40,729 nucleotides of DNA from SIG607 sp045605385 (lineage in GTDB: Bacteria > Bacillota > Clostridia > Oscillospirales > Acutalibacteraceae), in the NCBI GenBank assembly GCA_045605385.1, contig JAZUPW010000034.1:1-40729 (forward strand), in the 5' to 3' direction. The notes below the pieces were generated by a model. It was not told where the DNA came from and did not search any database. It worked only from the letters and a program-made list of their open reading frames with translations. Positions 17,490 to 25,404 of the stretch are shown piece after piece. The translations under genes were made by a program, and so were the position numbers. Positions within the stretch are counted from its first letter, which is position 1. Every line of letters starts with the position of its first letter.

Positions 17490-18595
17490 ATAACTTCTCC
17501 TAATATAAAATATAAGTTTTTTATAAAAAGTTGAAATTTTGTGGGCGGTTTTTCTATTTCAACACCGTTTTGTGCCGTAAGTTCTTTTCTGGCAATTACC
17601 TTTCCGCCCAATATATACTCTATGTATCCAAATTTCTGCCCCTTAGTAACGGGGGCATAAACAAATTTTTCTAAATATATTTTCTTTTCAATATTAATTT
17701 CTTCATTACACTGAAAACTGATTTCTTGGCTTTGTAAAGTTATATATTCTTCTTCGCCTGATACAATCGGCACAAGAAATTCTTCTTCATTAAAAGTAAC
17801 CGTTTTACTTTTAGACACACTAAAACCATAATCCAACATAGCATTATGATCGTTCCAGTCATCTTTATCGTTAAGGGTTACGGCAATAAGCGTAATACCG
17901 TTTCGTTTTGCCGCAGAAACCAGACATCTACCCGATTTTTTGGTAAAACCCGTTTTTACACCCACAACGTCACTGTTCATATTCAGCAAACGGTTATGGT
18001 TAGTAAGTGTATGTTTAACGCCGCCGTATTCAAGCGTAATGTTTTTTGTACTGCACGCCTTGGCAAAGGCGTCGTTTTTTAAGGTTTCTCTTGTAATTAA
18101 AGCAAGGTCCAATGCAGTTGTATAATGCTGTTCGCCGTCTAAACCCGATGGTGTCTGGAAATTAGTGTTTTTAAGTCCCAAAATTTTGGCTTTATTATTC
18201 ATAAGAAGCACAAAATTTTCAATACTGCCGCTTATTCCAATTGCTGTGGCATTTGCTGCATCGTTGCCCGATGGCAAAAGCATTCCGTAAAGAAGGTCGT
18301 TATAGGTAACCGTATCTCCTGCTTTAAGCCCCATAGAAGTGCCTTCTACTCTTACCATTTCAGAAGTAATTTCAAGCGTTTCGTTTAAATCTTTATTTTC
18401 ACAAAGCAAAAGCGCTGTCATAATTTTGGTGGTACTTGCCATACTCGCCCTTGTTTGTTCGTTTTTAGAAAATATAATCTTGCCTGTATCGGCATCAATA
18501 AGCACCGCACACATGGCAGAAACACTAACCGCCTGTACAAAAACGGTGTTAAACAATAACAAGCAAGATATAATTATGCAAAATAATTTTTTCAA
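17486..18595 (-). CDS. D-alanyl-D-alanine carboxypeptidase (S11, DacB/DacF-like)
   Basis: A 369-residue penicillin-binding protein that trims the terminal D-Ala of peptidoglycan stem peptides outside the membrane. A signal peptide (residues ~1-28, LLLFNTVFVQAVSVSA) is followed by the three active-site motifs of the S11 family: STTK (Ser54), SGN in LLPSGNDAAN, and KTG in GVKTGFTKKSGRC. The C-terminal ~100 residues are the usual beta-rich domain. The start is taken as the TTG at 18595, eight bases after AAAGGG; a GTG at 18604 would sit inside that ribosome site. Operon position between gerW and rluB parallels Bacillus dacB, which shapes spore cortex; a DacF role is equally possible. Confidence 0.9.
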   Translation of the reverse strand: MKKLFCIIISCLLLFNTVFVQAVSVSAMCAVLIDADTGKIIFSKNEQTRASMASTTKIMTALLLCENKDLNETLEITSEMVRVEGTSMGLKAGDTVTYNDLLYGMLLPSGNDAANATAIGISGSIENFVLLMNNKAKILGLKNTNFQTPSGLDGEQHYTTALDLALITRETLKNDAFAKACSTKNITLEYGGVKHTLTNHNRLLNMNSDVVGVKTGFTKKSGRCLVSAAKRNGITLIAVTLNDKDDWNDHNAMLDYGFSVSKSKTVTFNEEEFLVPIVSGEEEYITLQSQEISFQCNEEINIEKKIYLEKFVYAPVTKGQKFGYIEYILGGKVIARKELTAQNGVEIEKPPTKFQLFIKNLYFILGEVI

Positions 18596-18638
18596 AAAAC
18601 TCACCCTTTCACAACAATTTATGAAAAGGGCATGTTTT

Positions 18639-19019
18639 CTATTCTATGTTTTGTTTGCCAAAGGTTTCTTTAACCTTATCTAACAATTCGGGAGCCGCAG
18701 CAATTGCTCGGTCTAAAACTGTGGTTTCTTCCGAAATAGGCAATACTCTTACGGTTTCTTTGCAAACGGCAAGAAAAGCAACGGGGGTAACGCTAACTCC
18801 TGCACCTGCGCCGCCGCCGAATGAAACACCGTTTTCTTTAGTGGCAAAATCGCTGCCGCCCGAAGCCATACCAAAAGCAATTTTAGAAACGGGAATAAGT
18901 GTCATTTCTCCCACGGTAACGGGTTTACCCACAACGGTATCGGCATCTACCGATGCGCGTAATTTTTCCATTGTAACGTCTACAATATTCTTAATACTGT
19001 TTTCAGACAATTCTTTCAC
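18639..19019 (-). CDS. gerW: GerW/YtfJ-family sporulation protein
   Basis: A 126-residue member of the YtfJ family, needed for normal spore germination in Bacillus. Recognised by VVGKPVTVGEMTLIPVSKIAFGMASGGSDF, the Gly-rich VSFGGGAGAGVSVTPVAFL stretch and a C-terminal amphipathic helix ending KETFGKQN. Length and motif order are typical. It lies 21 bases after scpB in the same operon, linking the chromosome-segregation genes to sporulation. Confidence 0.88.
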   Translation of the reverse strand: MKELSENSIKNIVDVTMEKLRASVDADTVVGKPVTVGEMTLIPVSKIAFGMASGGSDFATKENGVSFGGGAGAGVSVTPVAFLAVCKETVRVLPISEETTVLDRAIAAAPELLDKVKETFGKQNIE

Positions 19020-19040
19020 AACCTTTATTTTTCTTAAATA

Positions 19041-19625
19041 TTATTCCTCAGTATTTTCTTCGTTTTCAAGAACAGCGTCAAGCGATAACTGTTCGCCTAA
19101 GTCGGGTTGTTCAACACCGTCCTCATTGTGAGGCAGTGGAGGAAGTTCGCTTATATCGGAAATTCCAAAGCATCTTAAAAAGTTCTTTGTAGTACCGTAC
19201 AAAAGAGGTCTGCCCGGTAATTCCAATCTGCCTTTTTCTTCAAGCAAACCTTTTTCAACAAGAGTTGTAACGGTGCTTGAACAGTCTACACCGCGTACCT
19301 GTTCTATAAACGCCTTGGTAACGGGTTGGTTGTAAGCAACAACCGAAAGAACCTCCATACCCGCATTTGAAAGCGGTGTTTTTCTGCGCATATCAGCCAC
19401 CTTGCGAATATACTCACCGTATTCGCTTCTTGAAGACAACTGATATGTATTTTCAAGTCTTATAAGTTCTATTCCTGTATTTTCAAGCCGTTTTTCAAGG
19501 CTTTGCATTATTTCAACAACTTCATCAAACGAAATCTCAAAAACTTCGCTTAGGCGGTCTATACTAACGGGTTCCCCCGAAGAGAACAATACCGCTTCCA
19601 CAGCAGAGCATAAATCAGTTTTCAT
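19041..19625 (-). CDS. scpB: Segregation and condensation protein B
   Basis: A 194-residue winged-helix kleisin-interacting subunit of the SMC-ScpAB condensin. Signatures: AVEAVLFSSGEPVSIDRLSEVF at the start, YQLSSRSEYGEYIR, PLSNAGMEVLSVVAYNQPVTKAFIEQVRGVD in the second winged helix, and the GRPLLYGTTKNFLRCFGI motif near the C-terminus. The start overlaps the scpA stop by 11 bases, with AAGGAG before the ATG, consistent with coupled synthesis of the complex. Confidence 0.95.
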   Translation of the reverse strand: MKTDLCSAVEAVLFSSGEPVSIDRLSEVFEISFDEVVEIMQSLEKRLENTGIELIRLENTYQLSSRSEYGEYIRKVADMRRKTPLSNAGMEVLSVVAYNQPVTKAFIEQVRGVDCSSTVTTLVEKGLLEEKGRLELPGRPLLYGTTKNFLRCFGISDISELPPLPHNEDGVEQPDLGEQLSLDAVLENEENTEE

Positions 19626-20340
19626 TATTTTTCTCCTTAATTAAACAAACTTCCATATTTTCATTATCGCCTTCAAGTTTTACGCGGTTGTTTTTGCAAA
19701 GTTCAAGCACCGCCAAAAAAGTGGCAACCAATTCAGAACGGCTTTTTGAAGATTTATATAAATCGCTTAACTTACGGCGGCCGCCGCGAACAATGTTTCT
19801 TAATACAAAAACAATTTTTGAAGAAACCGAAACTATTTTCTTTGCTACAATCTTTGTAAAGGGCGCAACCGAAACAGGCATTTTTTTAGCACCTCTGCCC
19901 GCTGCGGCAAGATATGCATCGTAAAGTATTGAAGCGTTATGTGTAAGGACATAGGTTTTATCCACTTCTATTTCTTGTGGTTTTCTTACAAAGCGGTCAT
20001 ACTGTGCATAAATTTCTGCAAGTTTCTGCGCAGCTTCACGGCATATCTGGTATTCAATAAGTTCACCCGTAAGTTGTTCTTTAAGTTGTTCAATTTCTTC
20101 GTGTTTAGGCAAAAGACTTACAGTTTTAATATATATAAGCCTTGAAGCCATTTGAAGAAACTCGCTTGCAACGTCCATATCCTCAGTAATCTGCATTTTT
20201 TCAATATGTTCAAGATACTGATCTATAAGTACGGTTAACTTAATATCGTTTATATTCAGTTTGTTTTTTGCAATAAGTTGAAGAAGCAAATCCAAAGGAC
20301 CTTCAAAGTCTTCAAGCTTATAAGAAAGCATAACTTCCAT
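19615..20340 (-). CDS. scpA: Segregation and condensation protein A (kleisin)
   Basis: A 241-residue kleisin that bridges SMC heads. N-terminal signature YKLEDFEGPLDLLLQLIAKNKLNINDIKL (about residues 5-33), then YLEHIEKMQ and the A-S-EFL-MAS-L-YIK-S-LLP helix, with the C-terminal winged helix ending at the last ~80 residues (SRSELVATFLAVLELCKNNRV). ATG start behind AAAGGTG. It is encoded 9 bases after the M50 protease. Confidence 0.95.
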   Translation of the reverse strand: MEVMLSYKLEDFEGPLDLLLQLIAKNKLNINDIKLTVLIDQYLEHIEKMQITEDMDVASEFLQMASRLIYIKTVSLLPKHEEIEQLKEQLTGELIEYQICREAAQKLAEIYAQYDRFVRKPQEIEVDKTYVLTHNASILYDAYLAAAGRGAKKMPVSVAPFTKIVAKKIVSVSSKIVFVLRNIVRGGRRKLSDLYKSSKSRSELVATFLAVLELCKNNRVKLEGDNENMEVCLIKEKNNEN

Positions 20341-20349
20341 AAAACACCT

Positions 20350-21024
20350 TTAATATCCAAAAATAATTCGCGGTAGAATGTCTAACACATTTACTAACCA
20401 ATTGCTTAAAAAACTAAGCGGGGCGTCTAAAACGCCAATCCAGATAAGAAGTATTATAAACAGCGAAATGTAGCGTTCGTAACGCATAACGGCAAAATAA
20501 TACCTGGTAGGTAAAAACACGGTAAGAAGCCTTGAACCATCAAGCGGAGGAATAGGCAGTAAATTAAACACCGCAAGATTTATATTGAGCATTGAATAAT
20601 AACTGAAGAATATTGCAATATAAAATATAAGGTTTTCTGCAGAATTACGGTTAAAAGCAAGTAAAGCATAAACTATAAAGCGCGCAACAAAAGCAAGAAT
20701 TATGTTCATAGCGGGGCCTGCAAAAGCGGTAAGAGCCATTCCCCTTTTTGGGTTTTTGAAATTGTTAGCATTTACAGGAACAGGTCTTGCCCAACCAAAG
20801 CCTAAAAACAAAATGCCAATAGCGCCTAAATAATCAATATGTGCCATTGGGTTCATAGTAAGTCTGCCCTGATAACGCGCGGTTTTATCGCCTAATTTAT
20901 CGGCAATGTAAGCGTGTGCAAATTCGTGAAACGGCAAAGTTAAAAAAATCACCACAAGCGCCGAAAGAATATATACAACCGCATTAAAAAAATTCATATT
21001 TCCGTTAAGAAAAGAAATCAGCAA
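20350..21024 (-). CDS. Site-2 protease-family (M50) membrane metalloprotease
   Basis: An intramembrane zinc protease of the M50B class. The zinc motif HEFAH lies in the first long helix (FLTLPFHEFAHAYIADKLGD), followed by GRLTMNPMAHIDYLG and the third zinc ligand in LLPIPPLDGSR. Five to six membrane segments are visible. The start is taken as the TTG at 21024, nine bases after GGAGG. The longer ATG at 21063 lies inside the predicted -10 box and would not be transcribed; an ATG at 20997 is a further option. First gene of the scpAB-gerW-carboxypeptidase-rluB operon. It resembles the housekeeping YwhC/SREBP type more than SpoIVFB. Confidence 0.88.
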   Translation of the reverse strand: MLISFLNGNMNFFNAVVYILSALVVIFLTLPFHEFAHAYIADKLGDKTARYQGRLTMNPMAHIDYLGAIGILFLGFGWARPVPVNANNFKNPKRGMALTAFAGPAMNIILAFVARFIVYALLAFNRNSAENLIFYIAIFFSYYSMLNINLAVFNLLPIPPLDGSRLLTVFLPTRYYFAVMRYERYISLFIILLIWIGVLDAPLSFLSNWLVNVLDILPRIIFGY

Positions 21025-21061
21025 AGCAAAGCGCCTCCAAAATATAAATATAATTATATTC

Positions 21062-21090
21062 ATTATATACTAATTATTGACCGTTTGCAA
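21062..21090 (-). promoter_or_regulatory. Promoter of the M50-scpAB-rluB operon
   Basis: On the minus strand: TTGCAA (21090-21085), 17-base spacer, TATAAT (21067-21062). Its position rules out an upstream ATG start for the protease gene. Confidence 0.75.
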
Positions 21091-21131
21091 GAAAAAACTG
21101 CCCAACTTCTATTTAAGAAGTCGGGCTTTTT
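21091..21131 (-). terminator. Terminator of the amidohydrolase operon
   Basis: GCCCAACTTCT (21100-21110) pairs with AGAAGTCGGGC (21116-21126) with one mismatch; on the minus strand it is followed by AGTTTTTTC. It abuts the promoter of the next operon. Confidence 0.82.
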
Positions 21132-21141
21132 ATGTTTTTAC

Positions 21142-22206
21142 TTATTTTGCGTAAAAATATTCCTTAACTACCTCTAAAATTTCTTTATCCCCGTCGCATA
21201 AACTGTCTTTTTGACGTTCTATAACGGCTATTTCCTTTTTAACTGCTTCGTAATTAACCTTTTTGGGTGTTTCGCCCAAAAGACGTATAAAGTTAGTATA
21301 ACGTATCTTTTCTTTAACGTCTTCGGGCAGATTAAGTGGGTAACAATCAAGAGCATTTCGCCAGTTAAACTTTTCACTTTCATCAAGTGCGCGGTTTACA
21401 AGTTCGTTAAGTCCGCACTGGTAATTAAATACGTTATCGGCGTCGTCCTTATCATTTGTATCGGTACCAAAATAAATACGGTCGGCATACTTTATAAAGA
21501 AATCTCTTACGCGTTCACGGTCAGTACCGAAATCGGTATACATTTCTTTACCCGGCGTTAAATCAAAACTTACGTTATCGTAGCGTTCAAAAAGTTCTTC
21601 AGCGCGCTGTATTTCCGCTCCCATAAAGTAGAAATGCGCAAAGGTAACTTTAAGGTTAGGATGATTTTTTAATATCTGCTGTGAATCGTTATAAAGTTCA
21701 TCCCTTGTCATAAAACCGGGAAGCCCGTAAAATCTGCCGTGGTCATAAGCCCATTTATCAACCTTTTCTATATCCCAACTTGTGGCGGGGTCGGCAACGT
21801 GCATAAGAACGGGAATATTGTTTTCTTCGGCATAAGAAAAAGCGTCCTCAAAGCAATTATCACACATACGGACATCGTAATTCTTTTGTGTATCGGGCTT
21901 AGTTTCAAGAATTTTAATTCCTTCAAAACCTTGTTCTAAGCCTGTTTTAACCTGTGTTAAATAATCTGCCTTATCCTCGCCGTGATAAAAGCCAAGATAA
22001 GCAAACGCATACGGATAAAGCATATCCTTTATCATAAGTACCCACAAATTTTCAAGGCGGTAAGCCTTAGTACCTGTTGAAACAGGAATTGAAAGCAAAC
22101 AAATTTTGCTTAAAGAAGTTGCTTCTTTAAGTCTTAAAAAATGTTTAACTGTACGCTCGGCACTTAAACCGTCACCCGTGTGATAATGAATATCGCAAGT
22201 TTTCAT
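21142..22206 (-). CDS. Amidohydrolase-family TIM-barrel metal-dependent hydrolase
   Basis: A 354-residue cytosolic protein of the amidohydrolase-2 group. Metal-ligand positions are visible: CDIHYHTGDG at residues ~3-12, VLMHVAD near 140, TFAHFYFMG near 190, and YFGTDTNDKDD near 245 with the conserved Asp. A KILETK lysine segment precedes the His of strand 5. Relatives include uronate isomerase-like, decarboxylase and lactonase enzymes, so the reaction is not deducible. Last gene of a tight operon: 11 bases separate it from the GNAT gene upstream. Confidence 0.75.
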   Translation of the reverse strand: MKTCDIHYHTGDGLSAERTVKHFLRLKEATSLSKICLLSIPVSTGTKAYRLENLWVLMIKDMLYPYAFAYLGFYHGEDKADYLTQVKTGLEQGFEGIKILETKPDTQKNYDVRMCDNCFEDAFSYAEENNIPVLMHVADPATSWDIEKVDKWAYDHGRFYGLPGFMTRDELYNDSQQILKNHPNLKVTFAHFYFMGAEIQRAEELFERYDNVSFDLTPGKEMYTDFGTDRERVRDFFIKYADRIYFGTDTNDKDDADNVFNYQCGLNELVNRALDESEKFNWRNALDCYPLNLPEDVKEKIRYTNFIRLLGETPKKVNYEAVKKEIAVIERQKDSLCDGDKEILEVVKEYFYAK

Positions 22207-22217
22207 GAATATTCCCC

Positions 22218-22886
22218 CTATTCTAAGGTTACTGCAAAATAATAATTATCAATATTGATATCTTTAAGCGGTTTAGACATACTGCGGCAAGAAGTTTTAA
22301 GATTCTGTTTAGAAAAACATTCTAAAACCTCACCGTTTTTTTGTTCAATAAAAAGTTTTGTGGGATTTTCTTTGCTATCGCAATAAACAGCTGTGTACAA
22401 AAGTAAAAGTTTTAAGTAATTTTCACTGTATTCAATGCTGTTTTTGGGTAAAACCTTTTTAAGAACTTCTTTTAACTGACTTTCGTTTGTAATTAAAATG
22501 CAAGGTTTTTCAGCAACGCCGGTTATACTCTTACAAAGATTCAAAGCAAAGCCTTTTTTTCTGTAAAGTTCTATAAGATTTTCACTTGCAGGATGCAAAC
22601 ATAAAAAAAAGTAATCTTTTTTAAATTCTTTTTCTATTTTTTCAAAAAGACGGCTCATATAACCTTTATTTCTGAAATTCGGATGCGTAGCAACGGCATA
22701 AATATATTTACCCTTTTTATCCTCGGTAAAAACGTCTATACAAAATGCCATACACACTACTTTTTTTGCTTCGGTTATATATCTTAAATCCTTTGAAAAC
22801 AAAGAAAAAAGCATATCGCAAAAAGCGCCGTCTTCAGAAAAAGCAATACTATAAAGTTCTTTACATTGCCTTATAATATTTTCCAC
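22218..22886 (-). CDS. GNAT-family N-acetyltransferase
   Basis: A 222-residue acetyltransferase with the acetyl-CoA loop in YAVATHPNFRNKGYMSRLFEKIEKEF (residues ~63-88; R/N-x-x-G-Y/x pattern) followed by LHPASENLIELYRKKGFAL, the usual beta5/alpha4 segment. A ~95-residue C-terminal extension has no recognised motif. The acceptor substrate is unknown. It starts 1 base after the DUF2156 gene stop, so the pair is probably translationally coupled. Confidence 0.8.
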   Translation of the reverse strand: MENIIRQCKELYSIAFSEDGAFCDMLFSLFSKDLRYITEAKKVVCMAFCIDVFTEDKKGKYIYAVATHPNFRNKGYMSRLFEKIEKEFKKDYFFLCLHPASENLIELYRKKGFALNLCKSITGVAEKPCILITNESQLKEVLKKVLPKNSIEYSENYLKLLLLYTAVYCDSKENPTKLFIEQKNGEVLECFSKQNLKTSCRSMSKPLKDINIDNYYFAVTLE

Positions 22887-22887
22887 G

Positions 22888-23772
22888 TTACTTCTCCCTT
22901 ATAAGATATTTTTTAAGCAGAATTTGCGGTTTATAAGAAAGTTTTGCTTTGCGAAGTCCTTCAAGCCCCATATCGTCTTCACGGTTTATAAGACTGTAAT
23001 CTTTAAGCGTCTGCGCCGCAAAGCAATTATTAATCATTGTATAAGCACCGTCATAACCCGTTAAAGCCTTTTCGTAACTAACGTCAAATACCTCGCTGTT
23101 AATTTCACTTCCAAAGGTAACGGCAACAATTTTTTCATCTACTTTTAAAATGCCGCCCTTTATATCTATATTTTCAAAATTATCAAAAATAAGTTTAACC
23201 GAATCGCGTTCTATTTGCATAAACTTATCGCTTTTTTCACTGTTTAAATTATACCACTGCTCAGTCATTAGCAGCGCCTGGTTTAAGTTTTCGGGTTTTA
23301 ATTCTTCGTAACTCCAATTGTATTTCTTTTTAAAAGAAGAAATATGGTTACGTTTGCTGTGAAGTTTTTTACCCGAAAGGTTTGCAAGTTGCTCGGAAGA
23401 ATAAATATATTCAAAAGAATCTCTTGTTTCAACAAAGGTAAAAGCCTCTTCAAAATTTTCTTTAAAAAGGTCTAACCGTTCGCCTTCGGCGCCAATAAAA
23501 TCAAGCGAAATTTTCAAACTTTCACAGTATTCTTTTAAAAGTTCTACTGCGCGTTTCATATTCTTTGCCGCAGGCAAACAAAAAACGTAATTTTTGCCGT
23601 ATTTAACCTTAGTAAACAGCATATCTTCAAAAACGCAAAATTCAAAACCGAATTTATTTTGCCAGGTTAAAATATTAACGGCTGTATTCTCACACGAAAA
23701 CTCTTTAAAACGCACATAGTATTCTTTTATAACTTCAAGATCATTAATATCGGCTTTTTTAAATTCTAACAT
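22888..23772 (-). CDS. DUF2156 (MprF C-terminal-like) protein
   Basis: A 294-residue protein of the DUF2156 family, a tandem GNAT fold related to the tRNA-dependent lysyl-phosphatidylglycerol synthase domain of MprF. Signatures: LHSKRNHISSFKKKYNW in the middle, KIVAVTFGSEI, and the C-terminal motif YSLINREDDMGLEGLRKAKLSYKP. No membrane segments, so it is a soluble stand-alone version; aminoacyl transfer is possible but unproven. First gene of the DUF2156-GNAT-amidohydrolase operon; ribosome site AAAGGATGG. A TATAAT lies 22 bases upstream of the start, beside the yitT terminator. Confidence 0.82.
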   Translation of the reverse strand: MLEFKKADINDLEVIKEYYVRFKEFSCENTAVNILTWQNKFGFEFCVFEDMLFTKVKYGKNYVFCLPAAKNMKRAVELLKEYCESLKISLDFIGAEGERLDLFKENFEEAFTFVETRDSFEYIYSSEQLANLSGKKLHSKRNHISSFKKKYNWSYEELKPENLNQALLMTEQWYNLNSEKSDKFMQIERDSVKLIFDNFENIDIKGGILKVDEKIVAVTFGSEINSEVFDVSYEKALTGYDGAYTMINNCFAAQTLKDYSLINREDDMGLEGLRKAKLSYKPQILLKKYLIREK

Positions 23773-23806
23773 AATTTACCATCCTTTGTATGTATTATAC
23801 CCATAC

Positions 23807-23846
23807 AAAATAAAAAAAGCAAGTAATAACCGCTAAGTTATTACTT
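23807..23846 (-). terminator. Terminator of the YitT-family gene
   Basis: Arms AAGTAATAAC (23821-23830) and GTTATTACTT (23837-23846); on the minus strand the stem is followed by GCTTTTTTTATTTT (23820-23807). Confidence 0.82.
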
Positions 23847-23853
23847 AACTTTT

Positions 23854-24690
23854 TTATATGTCTTTAAATCCTTCGCCGCGAACTTCACGAACTTCACTAA
23901 TTACGGTGAAAGCGTTATTATCCCACTTTTTAACTATTTTTAATACCGACTGTATTTCTTTACTTTTTACAATACACATAAGCATTGTGCGATCAGCGTT
24001 GTTATAACATCCCTTACTGTAAATTCCTGTAACACCGCGTTCCATATCACGCATTATTTCATTAGCAATTTCATTTGATTTTTCCGAAACAATATAAACC
24101 GACTTAGCGTAATCTCCGCTTACTAAAATGAAATCTGTAACTTTGCTGCTTATGAATACCGAAATTACAGAATAAAAGATAATATTAAAATCTTCAAAAG
24201 CAAAGCCCGAGGCAAGAATTACAATAGTATCAATTGCAAGAATTATATTTGCAACACTTATGTGCGGCAACGCTTTGTGAATAATAAGCGCCGCAAAATC
24301 ACTGCCGCCTGTAGAACCGTCCTTAAGCACAACCAGCCCAACACCAATTCCCACAAGAATTCCGCCAAAAACCGAAGCAATTAATATATCTGTATCTGTG
24401 TACACTAAATTTTCTGTTAACTGCAAGAAGAGTGATAAAAACACAATGCCCGCCAAATTTTTAACTATGGTAGATTTCTTTAACGTTTTAAATCCCCATG
24501 CAAACAAAGCAAGGTTAATTATAAGCGTAGTAACCGACATAGGAACGTTTAAAAGATGATAAAAAATTGTAGCCACACCGCTTACGCCGCCTGTTGAAAT
24601 TTTAAGCGGAAGTAAAAAGAAATTAATTCCAAAAGCCAGAATAAACGAGCCTATTATTATAAACAAATAATCAGTTACGGTTTTTTTCAT
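23854..24690 (-). CDS. YitT family (DUF161/DUF2179) membrane protein
   Basis: A 278-residue protein with five to six N-terminal helices and a soluble C-terminal DUF2179 domain. Signatures: FIIIGSFILAFGINFFLLPLKISTGGVSGVATI (residues ~10-42), LKDGSTGGSDFAALII mid-protein, and VTGIYSKGCYNNADRTMLMCIVKSKEI near the C-terminus. The function of this widespread Firmicutes family is unknown; the C-terminal domain has a PII-like fold. Start at 24690 because TAGGAG precedes this ATG; an upstream in-frame start at 24708 lies within the preceding terminator's tail. Confidence 0.9.
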   Translation of the reverse strand: MKKTVTDYLFIIIGSFILAFGINFFLLPLKISTGGVSGVATIFYHLLNVPMSVTTLIINLALFAWGFKTLKKSTIVKNLAGIVFLSLFLQLTENLVYTDTDILIASVFGGILVGIGVGLVVLKDGSTGGSDFAALIIHKALPHISVANIILAIDTIVILASGFAFEDFNIIFYSVISVFISSKVTDFILVSGDYAKSVYIVSEKSNEIANEIMRDMERGVTGIYSKGCYNNADRTMLMCIVKSKEIQSVLKIVKKWDNNAFTVISEVREVRGEGFKDI

Positions 24691-24706
24691 ATTGACTCCT
24701 AAAAGC

Positions 24707-24746
24707 AAAAAAATTGGTATAATAAAATTATTATACCAAATTTTTT
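24707..24746. terminator. Bidirectional-type terminator hairpin, overlapping a possible promoter
   Basis: TTGGTATAATA (24714-24724) pairs perfectly with TATTATACCAA (24729-24739) around AAAT, flanked by A/T tracts on both sides. It lies 37 bases after the GNAT stop on the minus strand and just before the yitT-like gene. The same arms contain TGGTATAAT, an extended -10 sequence, with a TTGACA 21 bases upstream on the minus strand. Confidence 0.7.
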
Positions 24747-24782
24747 GTCATATTCTTGTCAAATACAATATAATTTATGCCA

Positions 24783-25310
24783 TTATTTTATTTGTTCTAA
24801 AACAACATCCCAACGATCTTTAAATTCAGGGGTTGAAACGTCAGGGGAAAAACCGTAACGAAGATAGGTTTTAATTGCAGGAATTCTGAAATCATCGGTA
24901 GTAAGATATGCGGTTTCCATACCCTCTCTATACAAAGCAGAAACGGCAACCTCGTTTAAAACGTTTCCAAGACCTCTGCCGCGGAAATCGGGATGACAAG
25001 CAACCATATGTATATATCCTTGCCTACTATCCTTATTACATATAACGGTAATAGTTGCCACTGCTCTACCGTCTATAATAAGAAAATAACAATTTTCTTC
25101 GCTGTACCACGCTTTATCGGACATTAAACTTTTATAGCACTCAGGACCTTGTTTGGTGCCCGTAAGACCGTACTGCACTAAATCGAGCCATTCATCCAAT
25201 GCATTTTCACGCTGAGCGAAGGTTTCTACCTTAACGTCAGATGGAATATTAGCGGAAAAATCCTTGGTTTCTTTTTTCCAATGCATAATAAGTTGCGGTT
25301 GATTACTCAT
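24783..25310 (-). CDS. GNAT-family N-acetyltransferase
   Basis: A 175-residue acetyltransferase with the acetyl-CoA loop in HMVACHPDFRGRGLGNVLNEVAVSAL (Q/R-x-x-G-x-G pattern RGRGLG, residues ~113-138) and the C-terminal TDDFRIPAIKTYLRYGFSP segment. The substrate is unknown. Start at 25310, since GAGGAG lies nine bases before this ATG; a longer frame from 25367 would begin in the -35 box of its promoter. Confidence 0.88.
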   Translation of the reverse strand: MSNQPQLIMHWKKETKDFSANIPSDVKVETFAQRENALDEWLDLVQYGLTGTKQGPECYKSLMSDKAWYSEENCYFLIIDGRAVATITVICNKDSRQGYIHMVACHPDFRGRGLGNVLNEVAVSALYREGMETAYLTTDDFRIPAIKTYLRYGFSPDVSTPEFKDRWDVVLEQIK

Positions 25311-25338
25311 ACATATCACTCCTCTTAATTTTAATAAA

Positions 25339-25367
25339 ATTATATAACTAATTCCATTAAATTGCAA
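25339..25367 (-). promoter_or_regulatory. Promoter of the GNAT gene
   Basis: On the minus strand: TTGCAA (25367-25362), 17-base spacer, TATAAT (25344-25339). Confidence 0.75.
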
Positions 25368-25404
25368 TAGATAAGTTCCGGTGAAACATAGAATATTTCT
25401 ATAT

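Noticed and set aside
21025..21063. Longer M50 protease start at 21063
   Set aside because: That ATG lies inside the predicted -10 box (21062-21067), upstream of the transcription start.
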